From positions 1 through 21,111 of IMG/VR virus record IMGVR_UViG_3300032309_000526: DNA of 21,111 nucleotides; one strand, given 5' to 3'. The translations under genes and the position numbers were made by a program. Shown here in pieces: positions 6,211 through 12,749 of the stretch. This stretch comes from a virus. Below the pieces are notes generated by a model. It saw nothing but the letters and a program-made list of their open reading frames with translations, made no database searches and was not told the DNA's origin. Numbering within the stretch: the stretch's first letter is position 1; each line of letters begins with the position of its first letter.

Positions 6211-6891
6211 ATGGCTATCATCCAATCCGGTGCTTCCAGCACCACCCTCTTGACCGTTGACCCCACTTTTGTGGCGTTGCGTAATTCAGAACACCCACCA
6301 GAAATTCTGGGCGCATACAGCATGGGCCTGACTTCAGGCGCATTGACTGTTGCAGCCGCTGGCGGAACCGTATTTTCGTTCCGCTGGGCCCCTCCCACGG
6401 CTACACAGTTGTGCATGGTTCGACGCGTTGAGATTGGTTTTTCAACAGTCACAGCGTTTACAGCGGCGCAGTCTTTGCAGTACTCAATGCAAGTGGCCCG
6501 TAACTGGACCGCTTCTGATACTGGCGGTACTGCTGCGTTGTTCACACAAACCAACACAGCCAAGCTTCGCACAACAATGCCAACGTCGGCATTTGCTGGC
6601 GGCGGTCAAATTATGATTGCTAACACCGGCGCTAACACCGCTGGTACACGTACCTTGGACACGCAAGCCATGGCTTTTACGCAGGGTCAATCTACTGCGG
6701 TTGGTACTGTTTTGACAGCGGTACCAATTTTCCAACACCAACCCGGCGACTACCCACTGATTTTGGCCACCAACGAAGGCTTTATTATCAACAACGTAAC
6801 GGTAATGGGTGCAGTCGGTGTTATCAACTTGACCGTCACCGTTGATTGGATGGAATTGGCCGCCACTACTGGCAACGCAATCGCGTACTAA
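6211..6891 (+). CDS. Putative virion protein, beta-rich
   Basis: This 226-residue protein has AGGAG 7 bases before the ATG. It is almost entirely alternating hydrophobic/polar sequence with many Thr, Ala and Gly residues, typical of a beta-sandwich phage protein. Only one cysteine and few charged residues are present. A Phe-Arg-Trp-Ala segment precedes a Met-Val-Arg-Arg-Val-Glu-Ile-Gly-Phe strand, which resembles phage appendage proteins of the type that report on outer surface symmetry axes or tails. I do not recognise a specific family. It is followed by a GC-rich hairpin at 6897-6912, so the transcript may partly stop after this gene. Confidence 0.68.
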   Translation: MAIIQSGASSTTLLTVDPTFVALRNSEHPPEILGAYSMGLTSGALTVAAAGGTVFSFRWAPPTATQLCMVRRVEIGFSTVTAFTAAQSLQYSMQVARNWTASDTGGTAALFTQTNTAKLRTTMPTSAFAGGGQIMIANTGANTAGTRTLDTQAMAFTQGQSTAVGTVLTAVPIFQHQPGDYPLILATNEGFIINNVTVMGAVGVINLTVTVDWMELAATTGNAIAY

Positions 6892-6896
6892 TTGAC

Positions 6897-6914
6897 GGGG
6901 GCTTCGGCCCCCTT
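6897..6914 (+). terminator. GC-rich hairpin, possible terminator
   Basis: A perfect 6-bp stem (GGGGGC / GCCCCC, 6897-6902 with 6907-6912) closes on a TTCG tetraloop, directly after the stop at 6889-6891. Only two T residues follow before a C, so the U-tract is poor. It may act as a partial terminator or protect the 3' end of the upstream message. It sits in the 36-base gap before the next gene. It is one of only two gaps longer than 30 bases in the window. Confidence 0.6.
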
Positions 6915-6927
6915 CTGAAAGGCTGAC

Positions 6928-7164
6928 ATGTTTGGGCTTGCACCGTTTTCAGGGGCTCCGTTTTCGAGCATCTTGACACTTACAACTGGTTCAGATTTGA
7001 CCGGTTTGCAGGCAAACGCCTTGTTAAATTCAGTCGGCGCTGGCCAAGTAGTAACAGTGGGTCTAACCGGCCAAGTAGCTGTTGTATCCTTGATGGCGGC
7101 TGGAAGTTCAAGCATTACACCTTCTTACTGGACGTTGATTGATACGTCACAGTACAACCCATAA
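6928..7164 (+). CDS. Small hypothetical phage protein
   Basis: This is a 78-residue protein with a GAAAGG ribosome site 5 bases before the ATG. It begins with a Phe/Pro/Gly-rich segment (Met-Phe-Gly-x-x-Pro-Phe-x-Gly-Ala-Pro-Phe), a start I recall in short phage proteins near fibre genes. It continues with a hydrophobic, Val/Ala/Gly-rich stretch (about 36-56) that could be beta structure or weakly membrane-associated. A Pro-Ser-Tyr-Trp-Thr-Leu-Ile-Asp end follows. No function is recognised; its place between two virion genes suggests a minor structural or assembly role. Confidence 0.72.
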   Translation: MFGLAPFSGAPFSSILTLTTGSDLTGLQANALLNSVGAGQVVTVGLTGQVAVVSLMAAGSSSITPSYWTLIDTSQYNP

Positions 7165-7175
7165 CAGGACACAAC

Positions 7176-7397
7176 ATGAAACAAGTTAATGAAGCACGCG
7201 CTCTTGAAGACGGTGCGATTGACGTTAAACATGAAGTGGAAATTGTCTGCACTTCATGCTCAGATCCCGTGAGCGCAGAAGAAAAAGAAACCGGCGTGTG
7301 CACTTCTTGCGGTTCTCCTTGGGCCCCTTCGCAGAGCGTGAAAGTGTTTGTAACGTCGCTTCCTTCCCTGACCGCAGTGGTCACTACATTCATTTAA
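7176..7397 (+). CDS. Small zinc-ribbon protein
   Basis: This 73-residue protein has two Cys-x-x-Cys pairs (C25/C28 and C42/C45) separated by 13 residues, which fits a single zinc ribbon. The second pair is followed by Gly-Ser-Pro-Trp-Ala. The N-terminus is acidic and the C-terminus hydrophobic. Similar short zinc-ribbon proteins precede fibre-type genes in other aquatic phages in my recollection. AGGA precedes the ATG. The role is unknown; metal-stabilised structural or regulatory functions are both possible. Confidence 0.78.
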   Translation: MKQVNEARALEDGAIDVKHEVEIVCTSCSDPVSAEEKETGVCTSCGSPWAPSQSVKVFVTSLPSLTAVVTTFI

Positions 7398-7410
7398 ATT
7401 GGAGTAACAG

Positions 7411-8262
7411 ATGGCTTCAGGCGATACCCCGTTACTCGGCCTCACACTTCCCGTAACAGGCGAATTGCCCAACGCATGGGGCAACGAGGTCAACTACGCT
7501 TTAACTAATATTCTTGAAGCTTCTATTGCAGGTGTAACCACGTTTTCGGCGGATGCCGACGTCACACTCACAACTACGACAGGAACGGACAGTTCGTCCG
7601 GGTTAACCTCAACTAGTGCGCAATACGCCATTATTGTTTGGTCTGCTTCCAATTCTGTAACTCGAAACATTACAGCCCCTGCAAAGAGCAAAACATACGT
7701 CGTGGTAAATAGAGGTACGGCGGCGATTGTGTTTCGTGGCACTGGCCCAACCACAGGCGTTACTATTCTTGCGGGCGAACGTACTGTAGTAGTTTGGACA
7801 GGTTTAGATTTTGCCCGTGCGGGTAGTAATGCAGGCGGGAGCAACCTTCAAGCGCAGTTTGGGTTTAATGGCGGTTTTGGTGGCTCGTCATATCTAACCT
7901 TTATCAACGGTTTGCAGCCTTTGATGACGGCGTATCGTGAGACTATTTCGACGGCTACAGTGTCAACAGCGACGTATAACATTGACTTATCCGTAGCAAA
8001 TGTTTTCCAACTTACGTTGGGGTCTAACGTGACATTTACCTTTACAAACCCGCCCGCAGCAGGAGTTTTGGCATCGGCCACAGTTATTGCAAAACAAGAT
8101 GCAATTGGCGGGCGTACAGCAACATTTGTAAACTCAAAGTATACGGACGGAAACGTCCCCAATTTAACCACAACCGCAAACGCTACCGACGTGTTGACTT
8201 TCTTCACGTTTAACGGCGGCACTTCATATTTTGGCACTTTTGCAATGGCCAACGTTTCTTAA
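7411..8262 (+). CDS. Fibre-type appendage protein
   Basis: This 283-residue protein has GGAG 7 bases before the ATG. The N-terminus (Leu-Pro-x-Thr-Gly-Glu-Leu-Pro-Asn-Ala-Trp-Gly-x-x-Val-Asn, residues 13-28) is a virion-attachment pattern common to phage fibre proteins. The next ~120 residues contain a Thr-rich beta region with Asn-Ile-Thr-Ala-Pro-Ala-x-Ser-Lys-Thr-Tyr-Val-Val. The C-terminal part has Thr-Phe-Thr-Asn-Pro-Pro-Ala-Ala-Gly, then Lys-Gln-Asp-Ala-x-Gly-x-Arg-Thr-Ala-Thr, then Val-Leu-Thr-Phe-Phe-Thr-Phe-Asn-Gly-Gly-Thr. This two-part layout is that of fibre or appendage proteins I know from aquatic phages. Host binding is inferred, not shown. Confidence 0.78.
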   Translation: MASGDTPLLGLTLPVTGELPNAWGNEVNYALTNILEASIAGVTTFSADADVTLTTTTGTDSSSGLTSTSAQYAIIVWSASNSVTRNITAPAKSKTYVVVNRGTAAIVFRGTGPTTGVTILAGERTVVVWTGLDFARAGSNAGGSNLQAQFGFNGGFGGSSYLTFINGLQPLMTAYRETISTATVSTATYNIDLSVANVFQLTLGSNVTFTFTNPPAAGVLASATVIAKQDAIGGRTATFVNSKYTDGNVPNLTTTANATDVLTFFTFNGGTSYFGTFAMANVS

Positions 8263-8273
8263 AGGAGTCACAC

Positions 8274-8597
8274 ATGGCACACCGCCTTAACATTGAGTTT
8301 TACTTGTACACAGGTTTTAACCAAACCGCTAACGATGCGTACGCCGCGTACCAGTACTTAAAGAGTATTGACTTCGGGTTTCAGCATCTGCACTATGGTG
8401 ACCCTGCGCAACATGAAGAAGTGTTGGTAAATTTACGGTCTTGGTTCCCAGATCAAACAGAATTTAACTTTCCGTTTATGACGTACTCCGAAATCTACGC
8501 AAACTCTGACACGCCCCCTCGCGTTCCAAGAATTGTTATTGGTAAAGAAGCCATCTTTGCCACTGATTGGAAAGCGCTCGAAAACTTCTCGGGGTAA
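8274..8597 (+). CDS. Cysteine-free glutaredoxin-like phage protein
   Basis: This 107-residue protein has a strong AGGAG 7 bases before the ATG. Its predicted order is strand (Ile-Glu-Phe-Tyr-Leu-Tyr-Thr, 7-13), helix (20-31), strand (Phe-Gln-His-Leu-His-Tyr, 36-41), helix (47-58), strand (Asn-Phe-Pro-Phe-Met-Thr-Tyr, 65-71), and a last strand with Arg-Ile-Val-Ile-Gly-Lys-Glu-Ala-Ile. That order resembles a small glutaredoxin/thioredoxin fold. There is no cysteine anywhere, so no redox chemistry by the usual Cys-x-x-Cys is possible. The fold call is inference from hand reading. It sits between two fibre-type genes, so it may be a chaperone or accessory for them. Confidence 0.75.
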   Translation: MAHRLNIEFYLYTGFNQTANDAYAAYQYLKSIDFGFQHLHYGDPAQHEEVLVNLRSWFPDQTEFNFPFMTYSEIYANSDTPPRVPRIVIGKEAIFATDWKALENFSG

Positions 8598-8600
8598 AAA

Positions 8601-10112
8601 ATGCCTATCGCGGCCGTCCAATTACGCAGGCATAGCATCGTGCCTGCGGGCACAATCGTGTTCAACAGCGGGAATAGTATATTGATCCCGTTTGGGGTTA
8701 ACAGTGCCACTTTGGTTGCTAAAGGCGGGGATGCTGGCGTAGGAATTGCAGGCACAGCCGGAGTAGGCGGAAGCGCAGGTAATCCCGGTAATCCCGGTAA
8801 TAACGGTGCTGGCGGTGCTGGCGGTGCAAGAGGGCTTGCAGGTAATCCCGGAGGGACTGGTAGCCCCGGAGACAGTGGTAATGCAGGCTCAGCAGGCTCG
8901 GCAGGCACTGGTGGTGCGGGTGGTGCGGGTGGTGCTGGCAATAACGGTTTTGGCGGAAACATCTGGTTTAACGGCGTTGCGCCAGTGGGTACTTTTGGCC
9001 CAACAGGACCTGCCGAAACATCTGCAGCCGCTTCTAATCCTATACCCGGCGGGGGTGGACTTGGCGGTAGAGGCGGAAATGGGGGTAATGGCGGTACTGT
9101 TTTGTATACCGTTAACATTTCAGGTCCAGCGGTTGTTTTTAACCCCGCTGCCGGGGGAGGTGGTTTTGCAGGAATTTCAGGTGATGCCGGAAATCCGGGA
9201 AACGCGGGTGTTGCTGGAGACCCCGGTGCTCAAGGTGCAACAGGCCCGACGGGAACCGGACGAACATTAGGGTCTCCAGGAACTGCGGGCAATCCCGGAG
9301 TAATAGGCGTCAACGGCTCAGGCGCTGGTCTTGGAAATCCCGGTGGAAACGGCCAAGCAGGAATAACAGGTAACCCGACAACGGCTTTTGGCTACACCTT
9401 TGTTGGTGGGGGCCCCGGCGGTACTGCGGGCAATCCCGGTAATCCCGGAGGCAACGGTAACAACGGCGTAAGAGGGGTAGCAGGTAATACAGGCGGTACA
9501 GGCAACGCAGGTAACCCCGGCACAAATGGCCCCGGCGGAGTGGGCGGAGCGGGGGGTAACGGTGGAAACGCAGGTAATCCCGGAAACGCTGGTAATGCTG
9601 GAGCGGGTGGAGGAGGCTCGGGAGGTCTGGGCGGCAACGACACTGACGTTGTCTTTGGTTCAGCCGCATACAACTGGTCCACAACATTATCTGCAAATGT
9701 GGGCAGTCCGGGCGTTGCAGGTACGTCTACGCCCGGAGCAGCAGGCGGTAACGGCGGTGCGGGCACTCCACGAAACTTCCCTGTTACTTCTCCGGGTAAC
9801 GCTGGCGGCAGCGGATCTTCTGGAACTAACGGCACAGGCGGCGGTGCAGGCAATGGCGGAAGTGCTGGAAGCCCCGGTAATGCGGGAACAAACGGCGTAG
9901 TCGGAAATACAGGTACTTCGGGCACAGGCGCTACACCCGGTAATGCTGGCGTTTCTGGGACTCCCGGTAATCCGGGTAATCCGGGCAATCCCGGAACTCC
10001 AGCAAACAGTACTTCCTTGAGCGTAACCGTAGCAATGCGGCAGACTTATCCTGTTACTATCGGCACTGGTGCACCATCGGGGTCACTGACATTTATATGG
10101 CCACGACAGTAA
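8601..10112 (+). CDS. Collagen-like glycine-rich fibre protein
   Basis: This 503-residue protein has residues 1-41 forming a beta-type start (Val-Pro-Ala-Gly-Thr-Ile-Val-Phe, then Ile-Pro-Phe-Gly-Val-Asn-Ser-Ala-Thr), as in glycine-rich phage tip domains. Residues about 42-467 are dominated by Gly-x-Y-like repeats, many of them Gly-Asn-Pro or Gly-x-Ala, with about 13 Asn-Pro-Gly and about 19 Gly-x-Pro-Gly units by hand count. Non-repeat segments lie near 120-147, 167-180 and 346-365. The C-terminus (470-503) is a beta pair ending in Gly-Ser-Leu-Thr-Phe-Ile-Trp. A collagen-type triple helix or a polyglycine-II sandwich, as in some phage adhesins, are both possible. It starts 3 bases after the previous stop, and translation is probably coupled. 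Confidence 0.85.
   Translation: MPIAAVQLRRHSIVPAGTIVFNSGNSILIPFGVNSATLVAKGGDAGVGIAGTAGVGGSAGNPGNPGNNGAGGAGGARGLAGNPGGTGSPGDSGNAGSAGSAGTGGAGGAGGAGNNGFGGNIWFNGVAPVGTFGPTGPAETSAAASNPIPGGGGLGGRGGNGGNGGTVLYTVNISGPAVVFNPAAGGGGFAGISGDAGNPGNAGVAGDPGAQGATGPTGTGRTLGSPGTAGNPGVIGVNGSGAGLGNPGGNGQAGITGNPTTAFGYTFVGGGPGGTAGNPGNPGGNGNNGVRGVAGNTGGTGNAGNPGTNGPGGVGGAGGNGGNAGNPGNAGNAGAGGGGSGGLGGNDTDVVFGSAAYNWSTTLSANVGSPGVAGTSTPGAAGGNGGAGTPRNFPVTSPGNAGGSGSSGTNGTGGGAGNGGSAGSPGNAGTNGVVGNTGTSGTGATPGNAGVSGTPGNPGNPGNPGTPANSTSLSVTVAMRQTYPVTIGTGAPSGSLTFIWPRQ
8724..10001 (+). repeat. Collagen-like Gly-x-Y coding repeats
   Basis: The DNA encodes a long glycine-rich repeat array inside the fibre-like gene. Exact or near-exact 9-base units occur, for example AATCCCGGT twice in a row at 8781-8798. 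A later run of three related units lies at 9969-9995, alternating CCC/CCG codons for the same Asn-Pro-Gly tripeptide. The repeats are imperfect and codon-varied elsewhere, which suggests selection on the protein pattern more than recent DNA slippage. No clear longer-period duplication was seen by eye. Confidence 0.75.
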
Positions 10113-10113
10113 C

Positions 10114-10824
10114 ATGCTTAAATCTTTTTTGAAGACTCCGGAAATTGAATTTCTTTGTGAAGAAAACGACTGGGGTGTAATCCCCGAACCGTTTCCAGCA
10201 AGAAAGCTAATTCCCGACTGGTTTAAAGCGTTGCCTCCAAGGACGACTAAGGGGCTGGGATCCGGTACGGTCAAACGCTGCCCCCCTTTTTTGGATGCGA
10301 TGCAGCTTGGTTGGATTCTTCCTTTAGCTGCGGACGTTGAATTCCACACCAATGAGACTGGAAGTAAACTAGAACATAAAACAATGTTTTATAAGGCAAT
10401 GGTTGAAGCTCACGGCTACAATCAAGTTACTACGGATAAAGCGCCACATCCATCTATGCCTCGTCCACCCATGAAGTTTTTAAACCATTGGGCAATTAAA
10501 GTGCCAAAAGGGTACTCTGTGCTTTTTGTACCCCCATTAAATCGTCCAGACCCTCGTTTTCAATGTATGTCGGGTATGGTTGACTGTGATGGCTATGAAG
10601 AGTTTGTTAATTTTCCTTTTACGTTTAACGAAAAAAACTTTCATGGAATCATTGAAGCAGGCACACCGCTTGTGCAAGTGATCCCAATCAAGCGAGACAC
10701 GCTGTTCAAAGAAGCCAAGATTCGCAAAGAAACTAAAGCAGACGCAAATAAACGCGCCTTGGTGCGCCGTCAACGAGCCAGTCACGAGAGTTTGTACCGC
10801 GATAGAATTTGGGAGCGCAAGTAA
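10114..10824 (+). CDS. DUF6065-like protein
   Basis: This is a 236-residue soluble protein. It shows Trp-Gly-Val-Ile-Pro-Glu-Pro (20-26), Ile-Pro-Asp-Trp-Phe-Lys (33-38), Arg-Cys-Pro-Pro-Phe-x-Asp-Ala-Met (55-63), Gly-Trp-Ile-Leu-Pro (66-70) and Tyr-Ser-Val-Leu-Phe-Val-Pro-Pro-Leu-Asn-Arg-Pro (134-145). A Ser-Gly-Met-Val-Asp block (153-157) and Glu-Ala-Gly-Thr-Pro-Leu-Val-Gln (181-188) follow. This order matches DUF6065 as I recall it, a family of unknown function. Members in phages are, in my recollection, often next to 2-oxoglutarate oxygenase genes. The C-terminal ~45 residues are basic and helical. It starts 1 base after the collagen-like gene without a clear ribosome site and overlaps the oxygenase start (TAATG). 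Confidence 0.82.
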   Translation: MLKSFLKTPEIEFLCEENDWGVIPEPFPARKLIPDWFKALPPRTTKGLGSGTVKRCPPFLDAMQLGWILPLAADVEFHTNETGSKLEHKTMFYKAMVEAHGYNQVTTDKAPHPSMPRPPMKFLNHWAIKVPKGYSVLFVPPLNRPDPRFQCMSGMVDCDGYEEFVNFPFTFNEKNFHGIIEAGTPLVQVIPIKRDTLFKEAKIRKETKADANKRALVRRQRASHESLYRDRIWERK

Positions 10825-11429
10825 TGTCGCAATACCTTTTTGCGCCCTCCCCCACATTTGGCGTTTCTGAACACCCGTTTACTACTTGGCGCGAAGCGTT
10901 TACTAGAGACGAGATTAACGCAATCATTACCCATGCTGAAAACATACGCTTGGTTGCAGCAACTCTTGGGGAGGGGGAAGAAAAAGCCCCAGCAAACATT
11001 CGCGTTTCTAAAACAGCTTGGATTTCCCAAACATCCGAAATTAGTTGGTTGTACGATCGTTTAGGTTATATAGCACGCCAAATTAACGGGCAGTTTTACA
11101 AGTTTAACTTGCACGGTTTTTACGAAGACTTTCAGTTTACGGTGTATGAAGGCGATGAAGAAAGCCACTACACATGGCATACGGATGCAGGACCAAGCGG
11201 CAACGGAGCACCCCCACGCAAGTTGTCTATGGTTATGCAGTTGACAGATCCGTCCGAATACGAAGGCGGAAATTTAGAAGTGCTTACAGGCCCTACCCCT
11301 ACGGTAGTAGACAAAGAATTTGGTTTGATAGCTGCGTTTCCTTCCTATGTTTTGCATAGAGTGACACCTGTTACTAAGGGTTTACGCAGGACACTGGTTG
11401 TTTGGGTAACAGGCCCGGCGTTCTTGTGA
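10824..11429 (+). CDS. 2-oxoglutarate/Fe(II) dioxygenase, P4H/PiuC-like
   Basis: This 201-residue protein has the motifs of 2-oxoglutarate- and Fe(II)-dependent oxygenases: His119-x-Asp121 within a Tyr-Thr-Trp-His-Thr-Asp segment, distal His178 and Arg188 ten residues later for the 2-oxoglutarate carboxylate. A Tyr-Glu-Gly-Gly-Asn-Leu-Glu-Val strand (146-153) is also typical. The fold group includes PiuC and prolyl 4-hydroxylase-type enzymes. The start is ATG 10824, overlapping the previous stop as TAATG; a TTG at 10809 would only add residues inside the previous gene. The substrate is unknown. The upstream collagen-like fibre, with proline in the Y position, is a candidate. All iron-binding residues are present, so activity is plausible. 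Confidence 0.88.
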   Translation: MSQYLFAPSPTFGVSEHPFTTWREAFTRDEINAIITHAENIRLVAATLGEGEEKAPANIRVSKTAWISQTSEISWLYDRLGYIARQINGQFYKFNLHGFYEDFQFTVYEGDEESHYTWHTDAGPSGNGAPPRKLSMVMQLTDPSEYEGGNLEVLTGPTPTVVDKEFGLIAAFPSYVLHRVTPVTKGLRRTLVVWVTGPAFL

Positions 11430-11435
11430 TGTTAT

Positions 11436-11723
11436 ATGCGCTGGCTCATACTGTTACTGCTGTTGGGGCTAGTGGGAGCCGCGGCCAAGAATGGCTGCTA
11501 TGTTCGGGAGTACTACTCAATCGCTTGGGGAATTCACGACCCTACCGAACGTTACAAAAAAATGTACGATTGGTTGGTAGTAAACGAACCGTTCTGCCGG
11601 AGTTCTGACTATGTAGTGTTGTGGAACAACATGAGTGAGTGGAATGGAAATTCAGATCATCACACATTGCGGGGGTTGGTCATACATGGATACAAAAAAG
11701 CACTTGAGCGAGAGAAGCAATGA
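11436..11723 (+). CDS. Exported small protein of lysis region
   Basis: This is a 95-residue protein with a clear signal-like N-terminus: Met-Arg-Trp, then a run of leucines and Gly/Val to about residue 14, then Ala-Ala-Ala (15-17). Residues about 18-95 would be periplasmic. Two cysteines (C21 and C54) could form a disulfide, and there is a cluster of Trp residues and a His-His pair. The context before Cys21 (Lys-Asn-Gly) is not a lipobox, so a lipoprotein is unlikely. It opens the lysis cassette and overlaps the next gene by 4 bases. I do not recognise the family. A role in envelope disruption or superinfection exclusion is only a guess. Confidence 0.75.
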   Translation: MRWLILLLLLGLVGAAAKNGCYVREYYSIAWGIHDPTERYKKMYDWLVVNEPFCRSSDYVVLWNNMSEWNGNSDHHTLRGLVIHGYKKALEREKQ

Positions 11724-11959
11724 AAGTCAGCTACGACAAGTGGTATCCGATTGTTCAGCCTCAAGCTTTGATGCAACAGGAAGTTTTTATCAAGCGGGTG
11801 GAAAAGGCCAACGCTGAACGGGCGGTGCAGGTGCAGATTGACCAACAAGTCAAAAAATTTCATCAGTATGAATACGAGATTTATGAATATAGGATGCGGC
11901 AGATAACACTGAACACGGACATTACTAATCTGAAACGACAAATTGATGCCCTTGTATGA
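11720..11959 (+). CDS. Coiled-coil protein of lysis region
   Basis: This 79-residue protein starts on an ATGA overlap with the previous gene and ends on one with the next (11956-11959). Residues about 17-77 are rich in Glu, Gln, Lys and hydrophobic residues in heptad-like spacing, predicting one long coiled coil (Val-Glu-Lys-Ala, Gln-Gln-Val-Lys-Lys, Leu-Lys-Arg-Gln-Ile near the end). No membrane segment or signal is seen. Function unknown. The tight coupling to the following membrane-protein gene suggests a shared role; a spanin cannot be claimed because no membrane anchor is visible. Confidence 0.7.
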   Translation: MKVSYDKWYPIVQPQALMQQEVFIKRVEKANAERAVQVQIDQQVKKFHQYEYEIYEYRMRQITLNTDITNLKRQIDALV

Positions 11960-12240
11960 CCAAGAAACCCATACCCAGACCAGTCAAAAAGCCAGCAATG
12001 GAGACGAAGGAAAAGCTGACCCTGTGGGTTACGCTGATGGTCAGCACCACCCTGTGCATCTCCGTTTTGGCCATGGTCATGGCGTTTCTCTTTGGTTTGT
12101 GGGCCAAGGAAGTGGACAACGCAGAAATATTCAAAATGATTTCACCCGCTTTTTCTACTCTTATCGGCGGCATGATTGGGTTCCTGAGTGGTATCAAACT
12201 CATGCAAAATGAAGACACTAAAAAGGACAGTAAATGCTGA
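11956..12240 (+). CDS. Two-helix membrane protein, holin candidate
   Basis: This 94-residue protein has a basic N-terminus (about 1-20) followed by a membrane helix (about 21-50), a short polar loop with Glu-Val-Asp-Asn-Ala-Glu, a second helix (about 60-81) with a Gly-Gly-Met-Ile-Gly segment, and a charged tail. This two-helix topology with a basic N-terminus is compatible with a holin, and the gene lies upstream of the endolysin. The next gene overlaps by 7 bases. Similar proteins are found in aquatic phages as far as I recall, but the holin label rests on topology and position. Confidence 0.78.
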   Translation: MTKKPIPRPVKKPAMETKEKLTLWVTLMVSTTLCISVLAMVMAFLFGLWAKEVDNAEIFKMISPAFSTLIGGMIGFLSGIKLMQNEDTKKDSKC

Positions 12241-12749
12241 CACTTCTCTCAACCCTAATTTCGTTCCTGATGGGCGGTTTGCCCAAACTTTTGGAGTTCT
12301 TTCAAGGCCAGCAAGACAAAGCCCATGAACTGGCGCTGGCTCGGCTACAGATTGAGCGTGAGTTAGAACTGCGTAAAGCGGGCTTTGAAGCTCAAGAACG
12401 GATTGAACATATTCGGTTGGAGCAGTTGGCAACCGAGAGCGCAGCTAACACGGCGCAGGTTCTAATTGGGGCGCAGCAAGCTGAGATGCAGGCAATTTAC
12501 GCACACGATGCAAGTTTAAATGAGGGGACTTCAACATGGATGAAAAACCTAAGAGCGAGTGTCAGACCTGTTATTACCTATGGATTCTTCTTTCTGCTAG
12601 TGTTTGTGGATATTGGGGGCTTCTGGTATGGATACTATATGTCTGTCCCGTTTAACGACCTGCTAGAGATGCTCTGGGATACAGAAACCCAAGCCCTGTT
12701 TGCTTCTATCATTGCGTTCCACTTTGGTGGTCGGGCGTTTGGTAAATGA
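12234..12749 (+). CDS. Holin-like membrane protein with coiled coil
   Basis: This 171-residue protein has residues 1-14 hydrophobic, about 28-70 charged coiled coil (Glu/Arg/Gln-rich), about 112-135 a membrane helix and about 153-166 a second hydrophobic stretch ending in Gly-Gly-Arg-Ala-Phe-Gly-Lys. The Leu-Arg-Ala-Ser-Val-Arg-Pro-Val-Ile-Thr-Tyr segment (106-116) just before the helix is conserved in the phage proteins I recall as 3TM-type holins or holin-like. It starts on a 7-base overlap with the previous membrane-protein gene and overlaps the endolysin start by 4 bases (ATGA). It is the best holin candidate by context; a direct test is needed to rank it against the neighbouring 94-residue protein. 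Confidence 0.8.
   Translation: MLTLLSTLISFLMGGLPKLLEFFQGQQDKAHELALARLQIERELELRKAGFEAQERIEHIRLEQLATESAANTAQVLIGAQQAEMQAIYAHDASLNEGTSTWMKNLRASVRPVITYGFFFLLVFVDIGGFWYGYYMSVPFNDLLEMLWDTETQALFASIIAFHFGGRAFGK

Noticed and set aside
8495-9118. Antisense frame of 207 codons, proline-rich
   Set aside because: It is the mirror of the Gly-x-Y repeat gene: GGN codons read backwards give proline and alanine. There is no ribosome site and its end runs into the upstream gene.
9392-9988. Antisense frame of 198 codons with Pro-Gly-Leu-Pro repeats
   Set aside because: Also the mirror of the collagen-like gene; its collagen-like look is a by-product of the repeats on the other strand.
8724-10001. CRISPR-like array
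   Set aside because: The repeats are short, in frame and contiguous, without spacers of uniform length; they are coding repeats of a glycine-rich protein.
10809-10823. TTG start for the oxygenase
   Set aside because: ATG 10824 overlaps the upstream stop as TAATG, which is the usual layout here; the extra residues would read through the upstream gene's end.
11456-11500. Lipobox in the exported protein
   Set aside because: The residues before Cys21 are Lys-Asn-Gly, which do not fit the Leu-x-Ala/Gly-Cys pattern needed for lipid attachment, so an outer-membrane spanin was not called.
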